Assembly: GCA_948788915.1 (NCBI GenBank)
Contig: CAQFOZ010000035.1
Span: forward strand, 1 to 24,116
Direction: 5' to 3'
DNA: 24,116 bases
Origin: an uncultured Muribaculaceae bacterium
GTDB taxonomy: Bacteria > Bacteroidota > Bacteroidia > Bacteroidales > Muribaculaceae
Notes under the pieces: model-generated
Told to the model about the DNA's origin: nothing
Seen by the model: only the letters and a program-made list of their open reading frames with translations
Database searches by the model: none
Program-made: the position numbers and the translations under genes
Shown here: positions 15,891 through 24,029 of the stretch, one piece after another
How the letters are laid out: every line of letters starts with the position of its first letter
How positions within the stretch are numbered: the stretch's first letter is position 1

Positions 15891-17152
15891 TACAACTACG
15901 AGAACACGAACAATTGATATTGGATGGTTTTCCCGCTGAATATGATGAGAGATACAACAATCTTGATCTTATTAAATGGGATAAACCCATGGATAGTAAG
16001 TCTTATGGATATTATGCTTCTTTTAAAATTGGAGCCGAATGGATTGATAATAAGGAATCTTTGATTGTGACACCCAAACGAGGAATGGAGAATATAGATT
16101 TCCTCAGTATGTTCATGACTTGTTTCTCTTCCGACCTTGCGTTGGATTCGTTTAACGAAATATACAAGATTGATTTAGACAAACCGCAAATAGAATCACC
16201 GTCACTGAATAGCGTGATAAGCCCTCTTATTGTGATTCATTTTATTAGCGTAGTGAATCGTATTAAATCTTTAAAAAGGGGATATGTTCAGCGTCATGAG
16301 AATCTCAAGAAAATAAAAGGACATATTAAATTACTCAAAAACGAGAGACTGAATCTAGCGATAAAGAGATATGACCGGATATACTGTGAATACGATGAAT
16401 ATTCTACTGATATTCCTGAAAACCGTCTTTTGAAAAAAGCTCTTCTTTTCTCAAAGTCTTTAATCGGTAACATGGGCAACAATCATCTGTCGTATCTTAA
16501 AATATTAATAGCAAAGTCTCTGAAAAAGTTTGAAAACGTGAGCGATTACGTAGACATGAAAGCACTAAGGCAAATACGTTCAAGTAAGCTATTCAACGAA
16601 TATTCGGAGGCTGTACGTTTGGCGAAAACAATACTCAAATGTTTTGATTACAGCATTAACAAAGCAAGTGTTTCCAACAACAAGATAACACCTTTTGTGC
16701 TGGATATGTCTTTGCTATATGAACATTATGTTTATGGTTTATTACATGAAGCATATCATGACAAAATAACATACCAATTCAAGGGTAAGACCGGCTATCC
16801 GAATTTCTTGTATAAGTCAAAAGACTTTAAAGCAATACTTGACACCAAATACATCCCTAAATACGAAAAAGGATTTCTCGACGCTTATGTAATCAGACAG
16901 TTGAGTGGTTACAGTAGGGATTTGCCAATATTAAAATATTTGGGATATGATAATCTTGAAGAAGATTCTCCTGTCCCTTCTGTTCCATGTGTGATAATCT
17001 ATCCGGAAGAGGGCAATGACGTGTATAATCCATTTATAAATAGAAACCTAAATAAACTATGCACCAAACCTTTACGGAATTTGTCAATGTTCTATCTGAT
17101 TAATATACCAGTACCTGTATTGTTGAAAAATAAAGAATCATCATCGGCATAA
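15887..17152 (+). CDS. mcrC: McrC-like PD-(D/E)xK nuclease subunit
   Basis: The protein of 421 residues is the nuclease partner of McrB. The N-terminal half (1-250) is the McrB-interacting region with the HENLKKIKGHIKL and PENRLLKKAL segments typical of McrC (the R-GxI/L and E-NR-LK pattern). The nuclease core is at about 270-400: ILDTKY puts the second acid and Lys at D319 and K321, followed by RQLSGYSRD. The first acid of the PD motif reads YPNF, so N306 stands where Asp is expected, 13 residues before D319; that is the same spacing as D244 and D257 recalled for E. coli McrC. It may be catalytically impaired. Start ATG overlaps the mcrB stop (ATGA). A weak hairpin lies 10 bp downstream. Confidence 0.9.
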   Translation: MIQLREHEQLILDGFPAEYDERYNNLDLIKWDKPMDSKSYGYYASFKIGAEWIDNKESLIVTPKRGMENIDFLSMFMTCFSSDLALDSFNEIYKIDLDKPQIESPSLNSVISPLIVIHFISVVNRIKSLKRGYVQRHENLKKIKGHIKLLKNERLNLAIKRYDRIYCEYDEYSTDIPENRLLKKALLFSKSLIGNMGNNHLSYLKILIAKSLKKFENVSDYVDMKALRQIRSSKLFNEYSEAVRLAKTILKCFDYSINKASVSNNKITPFVLDMSLLYEHYVYGLLHEAYHDKITYQFKGKTGYPNFLYKSKDFKAILDTKYIPKYEKGFLDAYVIRQLSGYSRDLPILKYLGYDNLEEDSPVPSVPCVIIYPEEGNDVYNPFINRNLNKLCTKPLRNLSMFYLINIPVPVLLKNKESSSA

Positions 17153-17161
17153 TTCAGTGCA

Positions 17162-17179
17162 GAAGGAAGTGACTTCTTC
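17162..17179. terminator. Weak hairpin between mcrC and the convergent propeller gene
   Basis: GAAGGAAGT pairs with ACTTCTTC with one bulged base. There is no T run. Placed in the 66-bp gap between converging genes, it may end transcription from either side. Confidence 0.3.
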
Positions 17180-17218
17180 AATTAACTTGCGGCATCAGTA
17201 AAAGATTTGTCAGACAGA

Positions 17219-19846
17219 TCATTTGGGTGTACTTACAATCAATTCCCGTTTTGCATACGGCTTTCCTTCTATTTCTATAGTGTAAACACCGGACGGTATA
17301 CGTTTACCTGTATTGTCATTTAGATCCCATGTCAGAGATGTATCTGAACTTGGAAACAATTGCATGACATTATTACCATTTTTATCACGGACCGTTATTG
17401 TACTGTTGGCGGGAAGATTGCACAGATTGATGCCACCGTGGTAATCCGGTGTAATTTTATCTGGATATAGTAATATTTCCGATCCGGCATAATTTACGGC
17501 GAATATATCAGGTGTGAATTCCGCCAATCCAAGATCTGTAGATATCATAATTGAATTTGTCTGTGTATTCCATCCAAGACCATATACCCTGTCAGACGGA
17601 AGGGGTGTTGACGATTTTGTCAAACGATATTCCACACGCTTTCTGTCAGCAGAAAGACATACCACACCTTGATTCTGCGTAGCAATCCATAATCGTCCGA
17701 AACTGTCAAAAATCATATCCGTAACCATACATACAGATGGTATTATACGTTCACCTCCCGCAGACACTGTAAAGTCCCTTCCGGATATATAACCGTCAGC
17801 CGAGACATCGCCCGACGGATGAAAAGTAGCAAGACCCTCATAATATGCCACAATAACATTACCGTTTAACGGATCCTCTATTATATTCCAGTCGAGTGTA
17901 AAATCTATTTTTCTCCCCGAACTGTCTATATATCCATATATCCGTTTATATTCATCATCCGAAGAATCATATAACGTGCCTTTATGATTAATGACAAACA
18001 ACCCCCTCTCCCACTGCTGCATGTCGGCAATAAGATAATTTCGGCTGCTTCTGTTTTTAAATGCCTGCATCCTGCCATAGGCTCCCGGCACTTCATAATA
18101 CGGCACATCTACTGTGCCTAACAGATCTTTCACTGACACTGACCGATAATCGGCATATAATTCTCTGCGCTTATCTTTTGTAATATATTTCAACAGGAAT
18201 GTCGGTTCTTTCTTTTCTTCAGAACCGATTAGGTTTATATACGCGAACCAAAGTGTACTGTCTGCATCGAAAGATGGAGCTGACAAAGCACAAAAAGAAG
18301 TCCAGTTCTGATCCGGAAATCCGGCAATTGAACCGGGCAGCGTGACAAGAGGATCCGTAGGGGAACAGATTCTTATCGGAGTCTGATCCGGATTGCTTAA
18401 ATTTACAAATGTTAATCCTCCAAACGTACTTGTAAAAACAGCCATATCCGGACTTATCGGATCAATTGCCAGTCCTGTGGGATCAAAAACAGGATAGCGT
18501 TCCTTATTCCTGTGCCACAATGAAATATACTTCTCATCTTCCTTTATCTCACGCGGAGGATCTGAGAAGTAAGCATGAGAATACAGCTTCCAATTCTTAC
18601 CGTCCCAACAAGAAAGTAATGACGGACTTATATATGCCAGGCCGGGGAATAATGCTTCATTACCGTGATTCACAACAAACAACCCATATCTGGGAGAATA
18701 TGCCATTTCGGTAGTTATAAAGGCTCCCGGAGCTAAAGGACGACAAGGCACTTCTGAATCGGTCCATTCTATTGCCCCTCCATTATTTCGCGCACTTCTA
18801 TTGACAAATGTACCTCTGTCGCGATATGTTATGAATGTGTCGAAATCCCAGCTTCCTATCAGATTCATGGATTTATCCAGAGGGATGTTTTTCGCATTCC
18901 AGACTCCACCTTCATTGCAATAAAGTTGCCATACATACGCCTCAGAATAAAGCAAATAGCCATCCCTGTTACGTATAAAATTTCCTTCATATCTATTACT
19001 TCCGGTCATCTGACCTACGGGGATAGTTGTAAAATTATCCAAGCATAAATTAGATATTTTCAAAGACGCGTCATCTTGTATCTCTGCAACCGACAACTGT
19101 ACTGTAGTAGCCGGAGACCCGGTTATATATGCAAACGAACGTTCATCAAGAGGTGCTGCCCATAGAACCGAAGAGATGTTCGATATTGAATCCAACCCAT
19201 CAAATGAGTCGGGATATTTTTCATTGCACAGATATATTTTGCCTTCTGTCAACAAGACAGCCCTTTTTCCAGTCATAAACAATGCGTCAACAGGTCTTCC
19301 GAACACCACTTCGCCCGATATTATTCCTGTTTTCCCGTCTATCACACTATACCCCGTATCATTGCATATAATAATATCATCTGTATCAGAAGGAGTGATT
19401 ATATTTCTTATATTATTCATTCCGGGGTATCCCTCATTTCCGGTTAAATTCACATTTCTAACAACACCATCTGCTTCTACAATATCCACCGTTCCATTAC
19501 GATATCCTATGATCAGGCTATTTAAAGGAATGGAATACTCAATATCGCATATGTCAAGAGATGACAGAACCGCAACATCCGTCACCGGTATTATATTGCC
19601 GGACTCCATCCTCTTATCTCTACAAAAGACTGTCATAGATGGAGTATCATAGTTTTTTATGGATTTATCATATTTTTGTTGAAGCACCAAGAAATATGTT
19701 ATATCAGGAGTATCAACGATTTTAACCGGACTGCTATCAAATGACGGATGTAAACGCCAGTTCTTATTATTATCCCCGGCATTCACCTCAACACCAAACA
19801 AAACCGCTATTACAAGCAGAAGTAATCTATGATAAAAGTTTATCAT
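17219..19846 (-). CDS. Secreted PorZ-like beta-propeller protein
   Basis: The protein of 875 residues starts with a signal peptide (about 1-23, ending VNA). The segment from 29, WRLHPSFDSSPVKIVDTPD, opens a PorZ-type N-terminal beta-propeller; repeated units such as NSLIIGYRNGTVDIVEADG, FDSFGRLWIATQNQGVVCL and the SDRVYGLGWN segment resemble two-component-regulator propeller blades. The last about 75 residues (LPANSTITVRDKNGN, SLTWDLNDNTGKRIPSGVYTIEIEG) form a FlgD/CTD-like beta domain of the type used as a type IX sorting signal. In Porphyromonas PorZ is a surface component linked with type IX secretion and A-LPS attachment; whether this is a true PorZ or a paralogue is unclear, as no other por gene is in view. 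ATG at 19846 with its own promoter at 19899-19930. Confidence 0.75.
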   Translation of the reverse strand: MINFYHRLLLLVIAVLFGVEVNAGDNNKNWRLHPSFDSSPVKIVDTPDITYFLVLQQKYDKSIKNYDTPSMTVFCRDKRMESGNIIPVTDVAVLSSLDICDIEYSIPLNSLIIGYRNGTVDIVEADGVVRNVNLTGNEGYPGMNNIRNIITPSDTDDIIICNDTGYSVIDGKTGIISGEVVFGRPVDALFMTGKRAVLLTEGKIYLCNEKYPDSFDGLDSISNISSVLWAAPLDERSFAYITGSPATTVQLSVAEIQDDASLKISNLCLDNFTTIPVGQMTGSNRYEGNFIRNRDGYLLYSEAYVWQLYCNEGGVWNAKNIPLDKSMNLIGSWDFDTFITYRDRGTFVNRSARNNGGAIEWTDSEVPCRPLAPGAFITTEMAYSPRYGLFVVNHGNEALFPGLAYISPSLLSCWDGKNWKLYSHAYFSDPPREIKEDEKYISLWHRNKERYPVFDPTGLAIDPISPDMAVFTSTFGGLTFVNLSNPDQTPIRICSPTDPLVTLPGSIAGFPDQNWTSFCALSAPSFDADSTLWFAYINLIGSEEKKEPTFLLKYITKDKRRELYADYRSVSVKDLLGTVDVPYYEVPGAYGRMQAFKNRSSRNYLIADMQQWERGLFVINHKGTLYDSSDDEYKRIYGYIDSSGRKIDFTLDWNIIEDPLNGNVIVAYYEGLATFHPSGDVSADGYISGRDFTVSAGGERIIPSVCMVTDMIFDSFGRLWIATQNQGVVCLSADRKRVEYRLTKSSTPLPSDRVYGLGWNTQTNSIMISTDLGLAEFTPDIFAVNYAGSEILLYPDKITPDYHGGINLCNLPANSTITVRDKNGNNVMQLFPSSDTSLTWDLNDNTGKRIPSGVYTIEIEGKPYAKRELIVSTPK

Positions 19847-19898
19847 TTACCTGACACTATCAGATTTCTATACATATGGGATTCTAATATACTCAAAC

Positions 19899-19930
19899 CT
19901 AAATTAACTATTTATCGCCACTTCACCAAA
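19899..19930 (-). promoter_or_regulatory. Promoter of the PorZ-like gene
   Basis: On the minus strand TTTG (19927-19930) is followed after 20 nt by TAATTTAG (19899-19906), one mismatch from TAnnTTTG. It lies about 53 bp before the start codon. Confidence 0.55.
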
Positions 19931-20009
19931 ATTGCATTGCGACATAATAAACCTTTTTTAGTATATTGTTGTTTAAAATGAAAATAATGTAAAATTAAAT
20001 ATCAAAGTT

Positions 20010-20171
20010 ATGGATAAGTATGTATGTACAGTTTGTGATTGGGTTTACGATCCGGCAGTAGGAGACCCAGACCAGGGCATAGCTCCAGGTACAGCGTTTG
20101 AAGATCTTCCCGATGATTTTGTCTGCCCCATTTGCGGTGTAGGTAAAAGTGAATTTGAAAAGGTGAAATAA
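20010..20171 (+). CDS. Rubredoxin
   Basis: This one-electron carrier has 53 residues and a single Fe(Cys)4 site, and serves the cytoplasm, often in oxygen or peroxide reduction. The two knuckles are CTVC (6-9) and CPIC (39-42), and the fold-defining WVYDPAVGDPDQGIAPGTAF and FEDLPDDFVCP segments are intact. Length and spacing are exactly typical. No rubrerythrin, desulfoferrodoxin or rubredoxin reductase lies beside it. The gene stands alone, divergent from the PorZ-like gene, with a strong hairpin downstream. Confidence 0.97.
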   Translation: MDKYVCTVCDWVYDPAVGDPDQGIAPGTAFEDLPDDFVCPICGVGKSEFEKVK

Positions 20172-20202
20172 TTCTATTCGAGTAACAAACTCATTGATGT
20201 TG

Positions 20203-20236
20203 AAGGCTCCGTTTCTGAAATCTGAAACGGAGCCTT
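20203..20236 (+). terminator. Stem-loop terminator after rubredoxin
   Basis: AAGGCTCCGTTTC (20203-20215) and GAAACGGAGCCTT (20224-20236) form a perfect 13-bp stem with an 8-nt loop. No T tail follows on either strand, so it may act as an mRNA 3'-end stabiliser rather than a classic terminator. Confidence 0.65.
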
Positions 20237-20524
20237 AGCTAATTAATAATATCTGATCAAGGATGTTTTTCTTAAACCACTATAAATTCAAAATAGTATT
20301 ATTCATTTATTCTACGCGACTTGGAGACAAGTCGCTATCCAAAACCGGGTGCGTTCAATGTCTTCTTAAATAATGATTTATCTAAATTCAAACAAACTCA
20401 TATAAAACACTTTATACCAAAACTAATTCTGTCTAAGTTTACAAAGATAAGAAGCCAACTTACGATTAAGTAAGTGTTAATAGCGGTTACGTTTTATTGA
20501 ATTATACGTATCTATATTGAACGA
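20237..20524. other. Intergenic region with an 8-bp GAGA-loop hairpin and a 6-bp inverted repeat
   Basis: The gap before the sigma-factor gene holds GCGACTTG-GAGA-CAAGTCGC, a perfect stem with a GNRA-type tetraloop at 20316-20335. It also holds ACTTAC-GATTAA-GTAAGT at 20458-20475, about 50 bp before the sigma-factor start, which could be an operator. No ORF is convincing on either strand. A TATCTTTG on the minus strand (20442-20449) resembles a -7 box but has no clear -33 partner. Confidence 0.4.
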
Positions 20525-21016
20525 ATGAAAACAGACAATCTGACATACTCATTTTTGGCACTCCGTGACAAATTGCACAGAAGCGCTTTGGGATTCCTTA
20601 AAAACGATGAGGATGCCAAAGATGCCTTGCAAGACACATTCTTTAATTTATATAAAAATGGAGGAATTCAAACAGAGTCAGAGGCTCGTAACAAACTATT
20701 CACAGTATTAAGAAATGTTTGTATCGACAAATTACGCAAAACCCGGACAATACCTTTGACAGGAATCGAATCTGAACGATTGAAAGTTAATTCATATTCG
20801 TTTGAAGATATTCAGAAATACGAATCATTGCTTACCGCAGGACTTACAGATATCCAAAGACAGATATACTCCCTTGTCACACATGATGGTCTGGAGTATG
20901 ATGCGATTGCAGAACATCTTAAAATGTCTGTCGAAGCCGTCAGAATGAACATGAGCCGAGCAAGAAAAAAGATACGTTCCAATTACAAGCTACTTGAAAA
21001 TGAAAGATCAAGATAA
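20525..21016 (+). CDS. ECF-type RNA polymerase sigma factor
   Basis: The protein of 163 residues has sigma region 2 at about 10-75 (GFLKNDEDAKDALQDTFFNLY, then KLFTVLRNVCIDKLRK) and region 4 at about 100-155, with the helix-turn-helix EYDAIAEHLKMSVEAVRMNMSRARKKIR. Region 3 is absent, as expected for ECF sigmas. It should direct RNA polymerase to its own operon and perhaps other promoters once released by the anti-sigma factor encoded next. The following start overlaps its end by 17 bp. Confidence 0.94.
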   Translation: MKTDNLTYSFLALRDKLHRSALGFLKNDEDAKDALQDTFFNLYKNGGIQTESEARNKLFTVLRNVCIDKLRKTRTIPLTGIESERLKVNSYSFEDIQKYESLLTAGLTDIQRQIYSLVTHDGLEYDAIAEHLKMSVEAVRMNMSRARKKIRSNYKLLENERSR

Positions 21017-21482
21017 TAAACTCACTTTACAGGAAACGGAGCAACTTTGCCGTCTATACATGGATTGCAATTTGTCGGTTCTTGAAGAAACCGAACTACA
21101 GTATGTACTCGGGAAAGTGCCTTACTCTTCTCCTTGTATAGATGAAGTGCGAATGCTGATGGGGATTACAATTGTGCCTGAGTCAAAAAAACGGCATGGT
21201 TTTATAAGTATTCGGACAGCAATAAGTATCGCTGCATCATTCATTGTTTTAATGGTTGCTACCTTTGTGTTGTTGAACAACATATATCTGACGGAGCAAA
21301 ACGATAACGGACTTTATATAGCCTATGCTAACGGCAGGAAAGTCAGTCATAAGCAGACCATTCAACAAGTAACGGCAGACATGAAGACTGCAGAGGATTT
21401 TTTGAATCACATAACTGAACTTGAAACTCAAGAACAAATAATGATTGATAATTTTATTAACCAAATATCTCCTGAACAATGA
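21000..21482 (+). CDS. Membrane-anchored putative anti-sigma factor
   Basis: The protein of 160 residues has a cytoplasmic N-terminus (1-66) with an LCRLYMDCNLSVLEETELQYVL helix pattern seen in Bacteroidota anti-sigma proteins, one transmembrane helix at about 71-94, and a periplasmic C-terminus of about 65 residues (YIAYANGRKVSHKQTIQQV...). It lacks the His/Cys zinc motif of ZAS anti-sigmas. It is not a FecR-domain protein: the tail is too short. The role is inferred from position directly after the sigma factor and from topology. The ATG at 21000 is preferred to a TTG two codons upstream. Its stop overlaps the next start (ATGA). Confidence 0.7.
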   Translation: MKDQDNKLTLQETEQLCRLYMDCNLSVLEETELQYVLGKVPYSSPCIDEVRMLMGITIVPESKKRHGFISIRTAISIAASFIVLMVATFVLLNNIYLTEQNDNGLYIAYANGRKVSHKQTIQQVTADMKTAEDFLNHITELETQEQIMIDNFINQISPEQ

Positions 21483-21859
21483 AACAGCTTATAGTAATTC
21501 TCGCCTTGATGATATCGTCACTGTCCACAATAGCAAAACCTCCGCATCTTGCCGTGGAACAGTTGTTTGATGGCAGATATAATAAAGAGAAATCTGTCAT
21601 GACATCAATTTCAAAAGCAGACGGTATTTATTACCGTAGTCTTCACGTAATAAATAATCCCCGCATAATTAAAATAATAGAGACAGCACTGCGTAAAGAC
21701 AGTCCGAAAGCCTCTAAATCATTCGAACAAGAAGGAGAAGGAGGACGATACACATCCTTAAAAGTAATCAACAATGGAGAAACCATTGACATTGGGCTAC
21801 AACAGTACAATGGAACTGCTTTCTTCTTCATCAAAGGCAAAGAAAACGCCTTTAAATAA
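21479..21859 (+). CDS. Small secreted protein of the sigma-factor operon (DUF6108-like?)
   Basis: The protein of 126 residues has a signal peptide (about 1-19, ending IA before KPPH) and a mature domain of about 105 residues with alternating beta-type segments: AVEQLFDGRYNKEKSVMTS, YYRSLHVINNPRIIKIIETAL and GRYTSLKVINNGETIDIGL. I recall DUF6108-type small proteins next to sigma factors in Bacteroidales, but this match is from memory. Mature form should be periplasmic. It is coupled to the anti-sigma gene by a 4-bp overlap and lies 14 bp before the barrel gene, so a part in signal relay between barrel and anti-sigma is plausible. Confidence 0.65.
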   Translation: MKQLIVILALMISSLSTIAKPPHLAVEQLFDGRYNKEKSVMTSISKADGIYYRSLHVINNPRIIKIIETALRKDSPKASKSFEQEGEGGRYTSLKVINNGETIDIGLQQYNGTAFFFIKGKENAFK

Positions 21860-21873
21860 CTTTATCTCTTAAT

Positions 21874-24012
21874 ATGATTATCCGTAGTATGCTACTTTTA
21901 GGAGTGGCAGCACTCCCAATATGCCTTTTTGCCCATGAAGCCGGTGATTCAATTTCCATAGACAAGGGACGAGAGACTGAACTTAACGAAATTGTAATCG
22001 TAGCAAGCCGACAGGTCTTGAAACAAACTCCTGACCGTATAGTCTATCTTACGAAAAATGATCCCTATGCTTTAGGGCTTAATGGTCTACAGGTTCTGAA
22101 CCAAATCCCCCGTGTGTCTGTAAGCAATGATCTGGTCAGAGTTGCGGGTAAATCATCTGTGAAATATATTATAGACGGGCATCTCCTTGAAATGCCTGAC
22201 GAGGCAATAGCTTTGCGATTGAAAAATCTTCAGTCAGACGGCATTGAAAAGATAGAACTGCTTACGACACCTCCCGCAAAATATGCAGCGGACACAAACG
22301 TCGCATATCTAAGCATCACTACCTACAACGAAGCTCTTGGAACGCGGGGAAATCTTTGGTGTAACGGCACAGTCCGTGAAGATTTCAGTTATCTGCTCGG
22401 AGGAAACATCAGTCATTCCACCCGTAAAGTGGAATTGTCGGCAGATGTCAGCTGGCAGGACATGAAAGGAATCAACGATCTCTACAGGAGATATGCATTT
22501 TCGGATTACATAAGAACATCTAACCGCTCAAACAATTTCGCCAACCGTTCATTAGGAGCAAACGGACTGTTCAAATACAAATTCAGCAATAATTTCAGTG
22601 CCGGAGCTATCATGAATTTCAGCACCATGCGGCTTAAAAGCAATCTATTAGATGAAACGACCGACAACAGTGTGACATCATATTCGCATAATATCTCACC
22701 CTCAAAACCGAATAATGCGCTTACTCTTACAACCTTCGGTGACTGGATTCTGGACTCAAAGGGAAAAATGTTGAGCCTCACGTATAATTTCTTCAACCGC
22801 CATACCCGGTCATATTCCGATGTGACGACATGGCAGGAAGAAAGCGACAAGACACGGCTTACCGATGACGGAACCAACAAATACCGTATTCATTCAGTAA
22901 AACTGGATGCTGTGCTTCCTTTCCCGTCATTCAGGATAGATGCCGGTGTCGCGTATACCGGGATCAACAATAACACAGATTTACATGTATCAGACATTAT
23001 CACCGGCAACAGGATAAACAATCCGTCGCAAAGCAACACATTCAATTATGATGAAAAGACAGCAGCCGTCTATGTAAGCGCGGAAAAAAACTTCTCCAAC
23101 TCTTTTTTTGGCAAACTTGGACTTCGATATGAGCACACCGATGTCAAAGGACATCAGTTCATTGACAATCTACGGCAAGATAAAAGCTACGCCTATCTGT
23201 TTCCTTCGCTTAATTTAAGCTGGAACTCGTCAAAAGCCGGGCGATTCTCACTTTCATATTCAATGGGTATAACCCGCCCTAACTTCGGAGACCTCAATCC
23301 ATTCAGATACTATACGACAGTAGGAGACTATTTTTCAGGAAACCCAAATCTTGATCCGAACGTATCCCATAATGCAGAGATAAACTACAGTATCAAAGGC
23401 ATATATGCTGTTTTATACAACTCATATAATCACAATGCGATAGGCAATATCACAAAATTCAATCCTGACGGCAGCCAATACACACTACCGGAGAATTGCC
23501 TTAACACCAACAAGACAGGACTCTATGCCTCTTACAACAGGTCCTTATTCTCATGGTGGAATCTAAAACTCGGAGGCGAGGTGTTCTATTCCTTATCCAA
23601 ATCAAAAATATCCGACTTCAAGGAGTCTGACGACCACGGTTGGAGCGGGAAACTTGAACTGAATACCTCATGGATGCTTAACCGGCAGAAAACACTTATA
23701 CTGAATTTCAGATTCAGCCATTATTTCCCGTGGCATGACCGCATGATTCATTATTCATCTATATCTCTGATCGGTTGTGATATAAGATATTCATTACTAA
23801 ACAACCGTCTAAATCTCTCACTTGCAGTAAACGATCCATTTGGATGGAATATCACAAAAACCAAAGCATATTACAAGGATTATACTGTGAGTACCTCTAA
23901 TAATATACATTCACACGCAGTTGCATTCAGAGTTTCATGGTCTTTCGGACGCAATAAAGTAAACAATGTTTACCGCGACACAAAAGAACGTGAATCCAAT
24001 CGAACGCACTGA
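21874..24012 (+). CDS. Outer-membrane beta-barrel receptor (TonB-dependent-receptor-like)
   Basis: The protein of 712 residues has a signal peptide (about 1-20), then a plug-like domain starting at ELNEIVIVASRQVLKQTPDRIVYL (about 36-60), with QVLNQIPRVSV and the VKYIIDGHLLEMPDEAI segment typical of Bacteroidota OMP_b-brl_3 proteins. The rest is a long series of alternating strands with a C-terminal FRVSWSFGRNK, which is the last-strand pattern. It lacks the N-terminal carboxypeptidase-like (CarboxypepD_reg) domain usual in such proteins, and shows no STN signalling domain. Ligand unknown. As the end of the sigma operon it is either the sensor or the output of that system. A repeat copy starts 18 bp after the stop. 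Confidence 0.85.
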   Translation: MIIRSMLLLGVAALPICLFAHEAGDSISIDKGRETELNEIVIVASRQVLKQTPDRIVYLTKNDPYALGLNGLQVLNQIPRVSVSNDLVRVAGKSSVKYIIDGHLLEMPDEAIALRLKNLQSDGIEKIELLTTPPAKYAADTNVAYLSITTYNEALGTRGNLWCNGTVREDFSYLLGGNISHSTRKVELSADVSWQDMKGINDLYRRYAFSDYIRTSNRSNNFANRSLGANGLFKYKFSNNFSAGAIMNFSTMRLKSNLLDETTDNSVTSYSHNISPSKPNNALTLTTFGDWILDSKGKMLSLTYNFFNRHTRSYSDVTTWQEESDKTRLTDDGTNKYRIHSVKLDAVLPFPSFRIDAGVAYTGINNNTDLHVSDIITGNRINNPSQSNTFNYDEKTAAVYVSAEKNFSNSFFGKLGLRYEHTDVKGHQFIDNLRQDKSYAYLFPSLNLSWNSSKAGRFSLSYSMGITRPNFGDLNPFRYYTTVGDYFSGNPNLDPNVSHNAEINYSIKGIYAVLYNSYNHNAIGNITKFNPDGSQYTLPENCLNTNKTGLYASYNRSLFSWWNLKLGGEVFYSLSKSKISDFKESDDHGWSGKLELNTSWMLNRQKTLILNFRFSHYFPWHDRMIHYSSISLIGCDIRYSLLNNRLNLSLAVNDPFGWNITKTKAYYKDYTVSTSNNIHSHAVAFRVSWSFGRNKVNNVYRDTKERESNRTH

Positions 24013-24029
24013 CCCATGCAAACTGCGTC

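Noticed and set aside
13569..17218. Direct repeats or attachment sites flanking the McrBC insertion
   Set aside because: I compared 13569-13775 with 17153-17218 and found no shared stretch beyond chance, and no integrase.
19176..19652. Open frame of 158 codons on the plus strand
   Set aside because: It is antisense to the PorZ-like gene, with low-complexity Ser/Pro/Ile content and no start signal.
20442..20449. TATCTTTG on the minus strand as a promoter
   Set aside because: No convincing TTTG at 19-21 nt upstream and no minus-strand gene to serve.
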